Shown here: positions 43,764 through 53,009 of the stretch, piece after piece | Layout of the letters: each line of letters opens with the position of its first letter | Position numbering within the stretch: the first letter of the stretch is position 1 | DNA from: FEB-10 sp963710645 | GTDB lineage: Bacteria; Acidobacteriota; Thermoanaerobaculia; Thermoanaerobaculales; Sulfomarinibacteraceae | Length of the DNA: 64,000 bases | Direction: 5' to 3' | NCBI GenBank assembly: GCA_963710645.1 | Contig: CAVQBD010000009.1 | Location: forward strand, 744,001 to 808,000 | Position numbers and translations under genes: made by a program | The notes under the pieces: generated by a model | Databases searched by the model: none | Seen by the model: only the letters and a program-made list of their open reading frames with translations | What the model was told of the DNA's origin: nothing

Positions 43764-44997
43764 GTCCACCTCCCAGTTCAAAAAAGTCACCCAATGCGTT
43801 CCTCAGCCATGCGAGGAGCCCGCTCCGGTGCTGCGTTGCTGTCAGGTTTTGTCCCCGGCGCCTGTGATGTAGTCGAATCAGTCCGCAAGCGACCGCCCAG
43901 TCCGGCCCCGACACCGGTTCCGTGAGCCCGGTCAAACGCCGGGGGGTACCGATTCGGACGCGGTGTCCGAAGATCGCTTCGGCCTCGTCCTCGAGGCCCT
44001 CGAGCTTGGCTCCTCCGCCGGTAAGAACGATACCAGCCCTTGGGGACCTGTCCAGTCCCTGCGCCATCAGTGCGCTGTGCACGCCAATGAAGAGATCACG
44101 GGCTCGTTCCACCAGGATTTCGGCCACAAAAGACGCCACGTGCACCTGGTTGCCGTCCCCTCCGAGCGTGGGCACTTCCACCGCTTGGGAATCCAGCCCC
44201 TCGCGGGTCACTGAACAACCGATGGAGCGCTTGATCTGTTCGGCGGCCGCGGTGGTCGTCTTCAGCATGGCGGCGAGATCGCTGGTGAAGTGGCGCCCTC
44301 CAACCGGCACTGCGCCGCTCAGCAGCACAGCGTTCTCGGCGAACAGCACCCACTCGGTGGATGCGTGGCCGATGTCCAGCAGCAGACAGCCGAGTTCCCG
44401 CTCGTCTTCTGCAAGCACCGCCTCCGCCGCCGCCAGCGGCTCGAAGAACATCTCTTCCACCGCCACCGCAGCGCGATTGACCGCCTGTTCCACCGTCTCC
44501 GCGTGGATACGGTTGGTGTAGAGCACGTACGCCGCAGCGTCGAGCCGCCGACCCGGCATGCCCACCGGGTGCTCCATGCCGTCGTGACCGTCGATGCCGA
44601 AACCGCACGGAATGATGTCGAGCACTCGGTAGTCGGGCGGTATGGAGACCTGGGCACAGGCTCTCAACGCACGCCCGACATCGTCGTGGCATACGGTGTC
44701 GCCACGCCCGGTGGCCGGCACCGAGGCGGTGGAGGGGTTGCCCTGGATGGCCGCACCGCCCAGCCCGACGATGCTGGACTCCACCGGCAGCGAGGACATG
44801 GCCTCCGCCTCTTCGGCAGCCACCCGAATCGCCTCGCTCACCTCGTCCAGCTTGGCGATCACACCCTTCCGGGCCCCGTCGTGTCGCGCCTGGCCGCAAC
44901 CGTGAACCACGAGTTGGCCGTCATCGGGGGTCGCAACGACCACCGAGACCGTGGACGAGCCCACGTCGATTCCGACCAGCGGCCTCGTCTCGTTCAA
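43750..44997 (-). CDS. ftsA: Cell division protein FtsA
   Basis: 415 residues, actin-like ATPase fold: GIDVGSSTVSVVVA (phosphate 1), LLLDIGHASTEW (phosphate 2) and GIVLTGGGAKLEGL (adenosine). A C-terminal amphipathic helix (LLAWLRNALGDFF) fits membrane targeting. FtsA tethers FtsZ to the inner membrane and recruits later division proteins. Its start overlaps the ftsQ stop by four bases and it overlaps ftsZ by 14 bp. Confidence 0.93.
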   Translation of the reverse strand: MNETRPLVGIDVGSSTVSVVVATPDDGQLVVHGCGQARHDGARKGVIAKLDEVSEAIRVAAEEAEAMSSLPVESSIVGLGGAAIQGNPSTASVPATGRGDTVCHDDVGRALRACAQVSIPPDYRVLDIIPCGFGIDGHDGMEHPVGMPGRRLDAAAYVLYTNRIHAETVEQAVNRAAVAVEEMFFEPLAAAEAVLAEDERELGCLLLDIGHASTEWVLFAENAVLLSGAVPVGGRHFTSDLAAMLKTTTAAAEQIKRSIGCSVTREGLDSQAVEVPTLGGDGNQVHVASFVAEILVERARDLFIGVHSALMAQGLDRSPRAGIVLTGGGAKLEGLEDEAEAIFGHRVRIGTPRRLTGLTEPVSGPDWAVACGLIRLHHRRRGQNLTATQHRSGLLAWLRNALGDFFELGGGHDRV

Positions 44998-45698
44998 CCC
45001 GTACCTCCAAGAACCACTCGATCATCCCACCGTAGATCGACCCAACCCGGCGACACCTCACCCCTCGCCATTCCGCGGCACCACTGGGCCTCGGCCCGAC
45101 TCGCCTCTGGCCGCACGCGCAGAACCACCGGACGATCGGTACCCGGTGGCACCAGATCGACCTCGTAATCCACCGGCGTGATCGGCCTCACTCCTCGCAC
45201 ATGTCCTCCCGATTGGCCCGCAATACGGCGGGCCACCCAGAGTGCCTTCCGTACCTCGGCGGGACTCCCGGGGGTGACGGAGAGCACTGGTTCGATGGGC
45301 TCGTCCAGGTTGCCGCCGAGAGTACCCGACGCCGTCACCGCGTGCCACCTCTTGCCCACCGGCACCGAGCCGTGGGCTTGAGTTTGTTTTGCGGAGATGC
45401 GCAATGTGCCGGGCAGTTCGAGCCGGACCTCCACCGCCGACACCGCCGGCCAGGCTTCGAGCTGGTGCCGCACCCACTGAGGACTGACCGCAAGTGTTGG
45501 ACGCCCCACCAGGTCGTCGAGTGAGGTCATGAGCTCAGAGGGCAGGCCCGAGCAGCCGCTCACATCCACCGCTTGGACCCGCCACATGGGCACCGCGACC
45601 AATGTCAGAGCCAGCACCACCATCAGCAACAGCGGTGACCTGGAGCGTTTCCGCGGAGCTCGCGGCCGCAATCGGTCGGGGAGAAAGGTCCGGTTCAC
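44994..45698 (-). CDS. ftsQ: Cell division protein FtsQ
   Basis: 234 residues, identified mainly by position and layout: a basic cytoplasmic tail (RLRPRAPRKRSRS), a membrane span ~24-42 (LLMVVLALTLVAVPMW) and a periplasmic POTRA-like domain (DVSGCSGLPSELMTSLDDLVG, ..WPAVSAVEVRLELPGTLRISAKQ). FtsQ links early and late division proteins through FtsB/FtsL. Start overlaps the murC stop by four bases. Sequence divergence is normal for this protein. Confidence 0.8.
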   Translation of the reverse strand: MNRTFLPDRLRPRAPRKRSRSPLLLMVVLALTLVAVPMWRVQAVDVSGCSGLPSELMTSLDDLVGRPTLAVSPQWVRHQLEAWPAVSAVEVRLELPGTLRISAKQTQAHGSVPVGKRWHAVTASGTLGGNLDEPIEPVLSVTPGSPAEVRKALWVARRIAGQSGGHVRGVRPITPVDYEVDLVPPGTDRPVVLRVRPEASRAEAQWCRGMARGEVSPGWVDLRWDDRVVLGGTG

Positions 45699-47056
45699 CG
45701 AGTTCCTCCGAGCCAGAATTCGGCGAGTCGGTAGACGTCACCGGCTCCCAAGGTCAGTAGCACATCCCCCGGCCCAAGGACCCCACTCAACCACTCCAGC
45801 CCCTCGTCCATCCCTCCCACACCGATCACCGACGGGTGCCCTCTGTGCAGGGCCGCGTCCACGACGATCCGCGAATCCACACCTGGAATGGGCTCCTCCC
45901 GGGCCGGGTAGATGGGCAACACCACCGCGATATCAGAATCGGTGAGCGCATCGCCGAAGGCGTCGGCAAAATCCCTCGTCCGGCTGTAGAGGTGAGGCTG
46001 AAAGACTGTCACCAGACGCCGCCCGGGCATGGCCTGTCGTGCGGCGGCCAACACCGCCCGCACCTCGGTCGGATGGTGGGCGTAATCGTCAAACACCGTC
46101 ACCCCGTCGCGCTCGCCGAGACGCTCGAAACGACGGGCCACTCCGCCAAAGTCCTTGCACGCGGCCGCCAGTTGATCGAAGGGAACACTCATCTCGAGAC
46201 CAACCGCCACTGCGGCGAGGGCATTGCACACGTTGTGCTGGCCCGGAATTGGCAGAAAGATCTCTCCCAGCCGGCCATCGGGCGTCTCAACGGAGAATTT
46301 CGAACCGTTCGGCGTTGCCTCGATCGCCACTGCGCGGAGATCGACATCGTCGTTCAGCCCATAACTCACAACCCGCCTTCTGATTCCATCGATCAGGGTC
46401 CGGGCGCCTGGGTCGTCACCGCAGAGAATCACGGCGCCGAAAGGCGAGCACCGATTCGCGAAAGCAACGAACGAAGCCTGAAGATCATCCACTCCCTCAT
46501 AACAGTCCAGGTGTTCCGGCTCGAGGTTGGTGATCACGGCGATGGTTGGAGCAAGCTCGAGAAAGGACCGATCGAACTCATCCGCCTCGCACACCAGCAC
46601 GTCTCCCGATCCCAGGCGACCGTGAGAATCCAGGAACCTCGCGTGGCCACCCACAACCACCGTTGGCTCCAACCCCGCCCGTTCCAACAAATGGCCCACC
46701 AGAGCAGTGGTGGTGGTCTTGCCGTGGGTGCCTGCCACCGCCACTCCCCGCCGGTCACGCATCAGTTCGGCCAGCATCTCGGCCCGGCGCGCCACCGGCA
46801 ATTTGCGCCCGAGGGCGGCCGCCACTTCCGGGTGAGCGCGATTCACGGCCGATGTCACCACCAGGACATCCACGCCGGCGAGGTGGCCGGGATCGTGGCC
46901 CATGGCGACCGGAATGCCGAGATTCTCGAGCCGGGCAGTCCGCCCAGAGAGCTCGAGATCGCAGCCCGAAACCTGGAACCCCCCGGCCCTGAAAATCTCA
47001 GCCAGGCCGCACATCCCCACGCCGCCGGCGCCCATGAAGTGGAGGTGTCGGCTCAT
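45695..47056 (-). CDS. murC: UDP-N-acetylmuramate--L-alanine ligase MurC
   Basis: Start at ATG 47056 (MSRHLHFMGAGGVGMCGLAEIF), which overlaps the murG stop as ATGA; the open frame upstream of it is spurious. 453 residues, Mur-ligase fold: N-terminal Rossmann GAGGVGM, ATP loop AGTHGKTTTT, EADEFDRSFL and the central FDDYAHHPTEV. Adds L-Ala to UDP-MurNAc in the cytoplasm. MurB, its usual upstream partner enzyme, is not encoded here. Confidence 0.96.
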   Translation of the reverse strand: MSRHLHFMGAGGVGMCGLAEIFRAGGFQVSGCDLELSGRTARLENLGIPVAMGHDPGHLAGVDVLVVTSAVNRAHPEVAAALGRKLPVARRAEMLAELMRDRRGVAVAGTHGKTTTTALVGHLLERAGLEPTVVVGGHARFLDSHGRLGSGDVLVCEADEFDRSFLELAPTIAVITNLEPEHLDCYEGVDDLQASFVAFANRCSPFGAVILCGDDPGARTLIDGIRRRVVSYGLNDDVDLRAVAIEATPNGSKFSVETPDGRLGEIFLPIPGQHNVCNALAAVAVGLEMSVPFDQLAAACKDFGGVARRFERLGERDGVTVFDDYAHHPTEVRAVLAAARQAMPGRRLVTVFQPHLYSRTRDFADAFGDALTDSDIAVVLPIYPAREEPIPGVDSRIVVDAALHRGHPSVIGVGGMDEGLEWLSGVLGPGDVLLTLGAGDVYRLAEFWLGGTR

Positions 47057-48129
47057 CCACCACCTCCCACCGACAGGACCCGCTGCGCGATCGTCTTGGC
47101 CGCGTCGGGTTTTGCCACAGTGCGCGCACATTGACTCATGGCAATCAGCGTCTCGGGGACGACAAGCAAACCCTCGAGCACGTCGGCCACCATTTCCGGC
47201 GTGGCCTGTTCCTCGGTCAACACCACCGCACCACCCGCCCGAGCCAGGGCCTCGGCGTTGTAGAGTTGGTGGTTTCCCGCAGCGGCGGCAAACGGAATCA
47301 GCAGCCCGCCACGGCCCGCGGCGGACAGCTCGGAGACGGTCAGCGCACCGGAGCGGGCCACAACCAGATCGGCCTGTGCGAGGGCGCTCCAGGGCTCGGA
47401 CAGGAAGGCGGCCACGTCGGCTGCCAGGTTCAGATCCTGATAGCTGGTCCGAACGACGTCGGCCCACCGCACCCCGGCCTGATGACGAATGGCGGGTCTG
47501 ATGCCCCGCGCATGAAGAAGCGCGGCTGCCCGCGGCAGCATTCGATTGAGAAACAACGAACCCTGACTCCCACCCAGGATCAACAGATTGGGCGGGTCGT
47601 GGGGGACCACCTCGGCAACCTTGAAGAAGGCCTCCCGCACCGGGTTTCCAGTCCATTCGGCCGGCATGGAGGGGAAGGCATCAACGGCGTCCGCAACTCC
47701 ACAGCAGATGAGCGCCGCCCATGGTGCGAAGAACTTGTTGGTCAGTCCCGGAACCGAGTTCTGCTCCTGCAGCACAAAAGGTATGCCGGTTAGGCCAGCA
47801 GCCACCACTCCGGCACCGGAGGCGTAACCACCCACCCCCAACACCGCCTCCGGTTCCAACCGGAGCATCATCTTCAGCGAAGCCGCTATCGCCTGAGGCA
47901 TCATCCCGGCCGCCCGGGCCACAGCCCCCGGACCCCGCCCGTGGAATCCCTCGATCTCCACCAGGGTCAGTGGGACCCCGCGCTGGGCCACGAGATCGGC
48001 CTCGAGGCCCCTCCGTGCGCCGAGCCAGTGAGGCTCGACACCCATGGCCTGAAGCTGTCGAACCACCGCGAGACCGGGGAATATGTGTCCCCCGGTACCG
48101 CCGCCCGCTACCACGACGTTGCGGCTCAC
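47053..48129 (-). CDS. murG: UDP-N-acetylglucosamine--lipid I GlcNAc transferase MurG
   Basis: Start at GTG 48129 (VSRNVVVAGGGTGGH), overlapping the ftsW stop as GTGA. 358 residues of GT-B fold: GGGTGGHIFPGLA, GVGGYASGAGV, LILGGSQGS, VVARSGALTVSELSAAGRG and AAAGNHQLYNA. Converts lipid I to lipid II on the inner face of the membrane. Position between ftsW and murC is the standard order. Confidence 0.95.
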   Translation of the reverse strand: MSRNVVVAGGGTGGHIFPGLAVVRQLQAMGVEPHWLGARRGLEADLVAQRGVPLTLVEIEGFHGRGPGAVARAAGMMPQAIAASLKMMLRLEPEAVLGVGGYASGAGVVAAGLTGIPFVLQEQNSVPGLTNKFFAPWAALICCGVADAVDAFPSMPAEWTGNPVREAFFKVAEVVPHDPPNLLILGGSQGSLFLNRMLPRAAALLHARGIRPAIRHQAGVRWADVVRTSYQDLNLAADVAAFLSEPWSALAQADLVVARSGALTVSELSAAGRGGLLIPFAAAAGNHQLYNAEALARAGGAVVLTEEQATPEMVADVLEGLLVVPETLIAMSQCARTVAKPDAAKTIAQRVLSVGGGG

Positions 48130-49217
48130 GACGCCACCTCCCTGGAAAGGTTGAGCAGCAGCCCCACCGCCATGAGACTGACGACAAGATCGGTCTTGCC
48201 GTAACTCACCAGGGGCAGCGGAATTCCCTTCGGGGGAAGCAGGTTGAGGCACACGACCATATGGATCAATGTCTGAACCGCAAAGGAGAACGACAGGCCG
48301 AACGCCAGCAGGGATCTGGCCGGATGCTCGATCTTCAACGAGATCCGAAGCCCACGCCAGACGATGATTGTCGCCAGCGAAATCAGCACCAGGACGCCCG
48401 CCAGGCCGAGTTCCTCGCCCGTAATGGAGAATATGAAATCGGTGTGCGGCTCCGGAAGGAAGAAGAGCTTCTGGAGACCAGAGCCGTATCCGCGTCCGAA
48501 GAGACCACCGCTGCCGAGCGCAACCAAACTCTGATCACTCTGCCAACCTGCGGCGGTGGCGGCGCTGCTGTCGAGGAACGCACGCACCCGGTCGAGTCGG
48601 TATGGGGAAGACAGCACGGCGACCACCAGGGCCACCAAGGATCCGGCCGCCGGTACGACGAAGAGCCGGAGGGGCATTCCAGCCACAAAGGCCATGCCCG
48701 CGACGACGATGACGATCAGCGTGGCCGACCCCAGATCGGGTTCGAGCACTATCAGTCCGGCCGTGCCGAATGCGGCGGCTCCAAGCGAGAGCAGCCGGCG
48801 GCTCGGCCAACCCTCTCGCGCGGCCGCCTGCAACTCGATGGCGGCGAATACCGTCACCACGATCCGCGCCACCACCGAGGGTTGGACTGAAAACCCGCCC
48901 ACCGACAGCCAGCGGTGGGTGTTGGCAACCGTGGGCATCAAAAAGGTCGCACCGAGCATGATCCAGCAAGCGATCATTCCGAATCTCGCCAGCCGCGGTT
49001 CGGTGAGCAATTCGCTGCGCAGGTGCATACACACCACCAGGACGACCAGGCCCACCAGGGCAGTCGCCGCCTGCCAGGTGAGAAAGTAGGACGGTGGGCG
49101 GTGGTAGCGCTCTTGGGCCAGGACCCACGACGCCGAGGCCAAGATCGCCAAACCAACAGCCACCTGGAGAACGGCGGCCGCAAGCAACAGACGGTCGAAG
49201 CGTTGCTTTATCGGCAT
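48126..49217 (-). CDS. ftsW: Peptidoglycan glycosyltransferase FtsW (SEDS family)
   Basis: 363 residues with ~10 membrane spans. SEDS landmarks: NTHRWLSVGGFSVQPSVVAR, LEPDLGSATLIV, GRGYGSGLQKLFFLPEPHTDFIFSITGEELG (contains the catalytic Asp region) and LPLVSYG near the C-terminus. The usual SYGGSS is here SYGKTD, an unusual change. With FtsI it polymerises septal glycan strands. Overlaps murD by 10 bp and murG by 4 bp. Confidence 0.9.
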   Translation of the reverse strand: MPIKQRFDRLLLAAAVLQVAVGLAILASASWVLAQERYHRPPSYFLTWQAATALVGLVVLVVCMHLRSELLTEPRLARFGMIACWIMLGATFLMPTVANTHRWLSVGGFSVQPSVVARIVVTVFAAIELQAAAREGWPSRRLLSLGAAAFGTAGLIVLEPDLGSATLIVIVVAGMAFVAGMPLRLFVVPAAGSLVALVVAVLSSPYRLDRVRAFLDSSAATAAGWQSDQSLVALGSGGLFGRGYGSGLQKLFFLPEPHTDFIFSITGEELGLAGVLVLISLATIIVWRGLRISLKIEHPARSLLAFGLSFSFAVQTLIHMVVCLNLLPPKGIPLPLVSYGKTDLVVSLMAVGLLLNLSREVAS

Positions 49218-50548
49218 GGCATGGCCTCGAGACGGGCGAGTTCGGCGAAGATCCGGCCCCGCTCGCGATAGTCAGCAAACTGGTCAAAGGAGGCGCACGC
49301 CGGCGCCAGCACCACCCACTGCCCCGACCGAGCCCCCGCGCGTGCCAGCCGTACCGCCTCGTCCAGAGTTCCGCACTCCACCAGGGGCGCCGCCCCCTCG
49401 AATGCACGGGCGATGGTCGGACCGTCCATGCCGATGAGGTAGACGCTGGCCGCGGCTCGGCGGACCTCCTCCACCATCACCGAAAAATCCTGGCCCTTAC
49501 CCAGACCGCCGAGGATCAGGTGGACCGACTGAGCGGGATAGCCCCGAAGGGCGGCCAGGGTGGCACCCACATTGGTGGCCTTGGAGTCATCGACCCAGCG
49601 GATCCCTGCCGCCTCGTGAATCGTCAGATGGCGGTGGTCGAGACCCGCGAACTCGCCGAGAACCGCCGCCGCCGCGGACGACGTTCCGCCGACCTCCACC
49701 GCCGCAAGGGTCGCGGCGAGGGCATTGGCGACGTTGTGGACCCCGTGCAGAGCCAGATCGGAGCGGCTCGTGAAGGCCTCGCCGTCCAGCACCAGACGTT
49801 GGTCGTCCAACCAGGCGTCGGCCTGGCCCTCGATGGAGAAGAACCGGCGCCTCGCCGCGGTGGGAGTATTGATCACCTGCTCATCGTCGGCATTGAGCAC
49901 CGCCACATCCGAGGGTTCCTGAAACGCAAAGAGCCGCTGTTTCGCGTCGCGGTAGCCTGCCATGTCCGGGTGCCTCTCGAGGTGGTCCTGGCTGAGGTTG
50001 AGAAAGACCCCCACCGACGCCCGCATCTCGGTCAGGAGTTCGGCCTGGAAGCTCGAAATTTCCAACACCCAACAGTCCCAGCCGCCAGTCATCACCAGCT
50101 CGCAGGCGGCGGTTCCGAGGTTTCCGCCGGCCACCGCCGCAACGCCGCTGGCGACCAATATCTCCACCGTCAGCATGGTCACCGTGCTCTTGCCGTTGGA
50201 CCCCGTGATGGCGACCAACGGCTTCGAGGGGGCGTGCCGCCAGGCAAACTCAACCTCGGTGCAAATCGAGATCTGGCGCCGCCTGGCGGCTTGGAGGATC
50301 TCCGCATCCGGCGGCACCCCAGGCGAGATGACCATCAGATCCACACCATCGAGACATGCCTCGGGATGACCGCCAAGGAACCGGCGAACGTCGGACGTCA
50401 GACCCGCCAGAGATTCCCCGAGGTGCGCCTCTTGGCGCTGATCGGTGATCCAGACCTCCGCCCCATCGCGGACCGCCAGCCGAGCGGCCGCCAGACCTGA
50501 GCGGCCCAGTCCGACGATCAGTACCCGGGAGAAGTCCATACCACCCAT
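49208..50548 (-). CDS. murD: UDP-N-acetylmuramoyl-L-alanine--D-glutamate ligase MurD
   Basis: Start at ATG 50548 (MGGMDFSRVLIVGLGRSG), with GAGG upstream; separated from the mraY stop by two bases. 446 residues: Rossmann GLGRSGLA, ATP loop ITGSNGKST, ISSFQ in the substrate site, NLSQDHLERH and WVDDSKATN. Adds D-Glu to UDP-MurNAc-L-Ala in the cytoplasm. Confidence 0.96.
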   Translation of the reverse strand: MGGMDFSRVLIVGLGRSGLAAARLAVRDGAEVWITDQRQEAHLGESLAGLTSDVRRFLGGHPEACLDGVDLMVISPGVPPDAEILQAARRRQISICTEVEFAWRHAPSKPLVAITGSNGKSTVTMLTVEILVASGVAAVAGGNLGTAACELVMTGGWDCWVLEISSFQAELLTEMRASVGVFLNLSQDHLERHPDMAGYRDAKQRLFAFQEPSDVAVLNADDEQVINTPTAARRRFFSIEGQADAWLDDQRLVLDGEAFTSRSDLALHGVHNVANALAATLAAVEVGGTSSAAAAVLGEFAGLDHRHLTIHEAAGIRWVDDSKATNVGATLAALRGYPAQSVHLILGGLGKGQDFSVMVEEVRRAAASVYLIGMDGPTIARAFEGAAPLVECGTLDEAVRLARAGARSGQWVVLAPACASFDQFADYRERGRIFAELARLEAMPCR

Positions 50549-50550
50549 CC

Positions 50551-51636
50551 TCACCTCAGCTTCAGGGTGGCCAGTCCGGCCAGTGCGAACACGATGGAGA
50601 TGATCCAGAACCGCACCACAACCTGGGTCTCGGTCCAGCCCAACAGCTCGAAGTGATGATGGAGCGGCGCCATCCGAAACACGCGTTTTCCGCGGAGTTT
50701 GTACGAAGCCACCTGGACGAGGACCGACAGCGCCTCGAGCACGAACAGGCCGCCGACAATGACGAGCAGCAGTTCTTGTTTGACCACCACGGCGACAATG
50801 CCGATCCCGCCACCCAAGGCGAGCGACCCCACATCGCCCATGAAGACCTCGGCCGGGTGGCAGTTGAACCACAGGAACCCCAGCGCGGCTCCCATGACGG
50901 CCCCGGTGAAGACCGCGACCTCGCCAGCTCCGGAGACCGGAACGATTTGGAGATACTCGGCGATCCGGGCGTGGCCGGCCACATAGACGAAGACCGTGTA
51001 GGTCCCAGCCGCGATGGCAATGGCCCCCACCGCGAGACCATCGAGGCCGTCGGTGAGATTGACCGCGTTGGACGATCCGAGCAACACCAAAACGACAAAT
51101 GGGACGTACAGAATACCCATGGGGATCAGGACCTGTTTGAAGAACGGCACCGCCAGCGCTCCGGCATGAGCCGCCGGTTCAGCGACGGCTCGGGTGGCGA
51201 TTCCAGCAGCGACGCCCACCATGATCTGGAGAATCAGCTTCTGTCGGGTCGTCAGCCCGAGATTGCGCCGGTAACGCACCTTGATCCAGTCGTCGGCGAA
51301 CCCGATGGCCGCAAATCCCAGGGTCACGGCGAGCACCGTCCACACGTAGCGGTTCGTGAGATCGCCCCATAACAGGGTCGTGATGGTGATCGTTCCGACA
51401 ATGAGGATGCCCCCCATGGTGGGGGTACCGGCCTTGACCTGATGGTGTTCCGGGCCCTCGACCCGGATCGACTGCCGTATCTGGAGACTCCGCAGACGGG
51501 CGATCAACCACGGACCCACCACCAGGCTCAGGAAGAAGGCGGTGGCGATCGCCAACCCTGTGCGGAAGGTGATGTAACGAAAAACGTTGAATCCGATCCA
51601 GTGGGAACTCAGCGGGTTGAGAAGGGCGTACAGCAT
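50551..51636 (-). CDS. mraY: Phospho-N-acetylmuramoyl-pentapeptide transferase MraY
   Basis: 361 residues, ten membrane spans. Diagnostic motifs: GTPTMGGI, the Mg-binding FADDWIK, NLTDGLDGLA and the C-terminal APLHHHFELLGW (His cluster). Makes lipid I from UDP-MurNAc-pentapeptide and undecaprenyl phosphate. Its start codon shares one base with the end of murF. Confidence 0.97.
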   Translation of the reverse strand: MLYALLNPLSSHWIGFNVFRYITFRTGLAIATAFFLSLVVGPWLIARLRSLQIRQSIRVEGPEHHQVKAGTPTMGGILIVGTITITTLLWGDLTNRYVWTVLAVTLGFAAIGFADDWIKVRYRRNLGLTTRQKLILQIMVGVAAGIATRAVAEPAAHAGALAVPFFKQVLIPMGILYVPFVVLVLLGSSNAVNLTDGLDGLAVGAIAIAAGTYTVFVYVAGHARIAEYLQIVPVSGAGEVAVFTGAVMGAALGFLWFNCHPAEVFMGDVGSLALGGGIGIVAVVVKQELLLVIVGGLFVLEALSVLVQVASYKLRGKRVFRMAPLHHHFELLGWTETQVVVRFWIISIVFALAGLATLKLR

Positions 51637-53009
51637 CAGGCCGCCTCCTCCCCCACCAATGCCGCCACCGTTCGATCCAACGCCACACCGCGGGAACCCT
51701 TGACCAGCACCACATCCTGCGGTTCGAGGCGTTGTCGGAGAATCTCTGCAGCGTCGTCGGCGTCTCCCACGAGTTCCACCGACTCCAGGCCGGCCGCGCG
51801 CGCGGTATCGGCGAGGAGGCGGGCGAATTCTGAACCCACCGCCAACAAAAGGTCACAAGACCGAGCCGCCCGCTCGCCCGCGGCACGATGGGCCTCCCTG
51901 GCGAGGTCGCCCAACTCGTACATCTCACCCAATACCGCCACTCGGCGCCCGGGCACCGACGCCAGCAGTTCAAGCATCCGTGTCATGGCCAACGGCGACG
52001 CGTTGTAGCTGTCATCCACCAGGAGGACCCCATCAGCGAGCCGGCACAGCCGTCCTCTGTGGGGCGCCGCCTTGAGTCCGGACGCGGCGGCGGCGATCTC
52101 ATCCGCGGTGAGCCCTAGAGCGCTCCCGGCCGCAGCGGCCGCCAACAGATTCTCGCTCTGATGAAGACCGGGCAGATCCAGGCCCACCGTCGCTCGACCG
52201 TTTGGAAGCACCAGGTCGAATCGAGTCCCCAACAGGCCCCGATCTTCCAGGTTCTCGATCCGTGCCTCGCCGGTAGAGCCGTAACGCAAGACCCGCGCCG
52301 AGGTCGCATCCGGGAATCTGTCCTGATGGTGATCGTCGGCGTTGACCACGAGCGTTCCGGCGGTCGACAGGTAGGGCAGGAGCTCGGATTTGGCCGTGAC
52401 AATCCCGTCCAGGTCGTCAAAGAACTCGGTGTGAGCCGGAGCGATTCTGGTGTAAACCACTACGCCGATTGGTTGGAGAATCGCGCCCAGCACGTCGAGC
52501 TCACCAGGACGGCTCATCCCGGTCTCGGCCACATAGACCTCCACCGGATCACGCTGTGACAGGATCTGGGCCGGCAACCCCAGCGTACTGTTGCGATTGC
52601 CCGAGGTGGAACCGGTGGGACGGTGCCCTGCCAAGAGATGGGCGAGAAAATCCTTCACCGTGGTCTTGCCGACCGAACCGGTCACCGCCACCATCGTCCA
52701 ACCGCAGCGCTCCCGTTCGACCCGGGCGAGATCCCAGTACGCCTGAATGGGGTCGGCGACACGGATCAGGGCCCGATTCGGTGGCGCCGTGGGGAGCTCC
52801 TCTGAGGTCCGGACAAGGGCTGCCGCGGCGGTTTCCAGTGCCGAGGCGACAAACTGGTGACCGTCGGTCCGCTCTCCCGCCATCGCCACGAAGAGGTCTC
52901 CCTGCCGGAGAAGGCGCGAGTCCACCTCCGCACCGGTGATCATGACCTCGCCGGAGCCCTCCACGGCCCCGCCGACGATCCGTGCGACCTCGTCCGCCGT
53001 CAACCGCAC
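51636..53009 (-). CDS. murF: UDP-N-acetylmuramoyl-tripeptide--D-alanyl-D-alanine ligase MurF
   Basis: 457 residues. N-terminal UDP-binding region VDSRLLRQGDLFVAM, ATP loop VTGSVGKTTVKDF, NRNSTLGLP, and DDSYNASPLAM of the central domain. Adds D-Ala-D-Ala to the UDP-MurNAc-tripeptide. The D-Ala-D-Ala ligase (ddl) is not in this cluster. Overlaps murE by 10 bp. Confidence 0.96.
   Translation of the reverse strand: MRLTADEVARIVGGAVEGSGEVMITGAEVDSRLLRQGDLFVAMAGERTDGHQFVASALETAAAALVRTSEELPTAPPNRALIRVADPIQAYWDLARVERERCGWTMVAVTGSVGKTTVKDFLAHLLAGHRPTGSTSGNRNSTLGLPAQILSQRDPVEVYVAETGMSRPGELDVLGAILQPIGVVVYTRIAPAHTEFFDDLDGIVTAKSELLPYLSTAGTLVVNADDHHQDRFPDATSARVLRYGSTGEARIENLEDRGLLGTRFDLVLPNGRATVGLDLPGLHQSENLLAAAAAGSALGLTADEIAAAASGLKAAPHRGRLCRLADGVLLVDDSYNASPLAMTRMLELLASVPGRRVAVLGEMYELGDLAREAHRAAGERAARSCDLLLAVGSEFARLLADTARAAGLESVELVGDADDAAEILRQRLEPQDVVLVKGSRGVALDRTVAALVGEEAA

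Noticed and set aside
47057..47656. 200-residue N-terminal extension of MurC
   Set aside because: Low-complexity Arg/Gly/Ser sequence overlapping murG in another frame; MurC proper starts at 47056 with MSRHLHFMGAGG.
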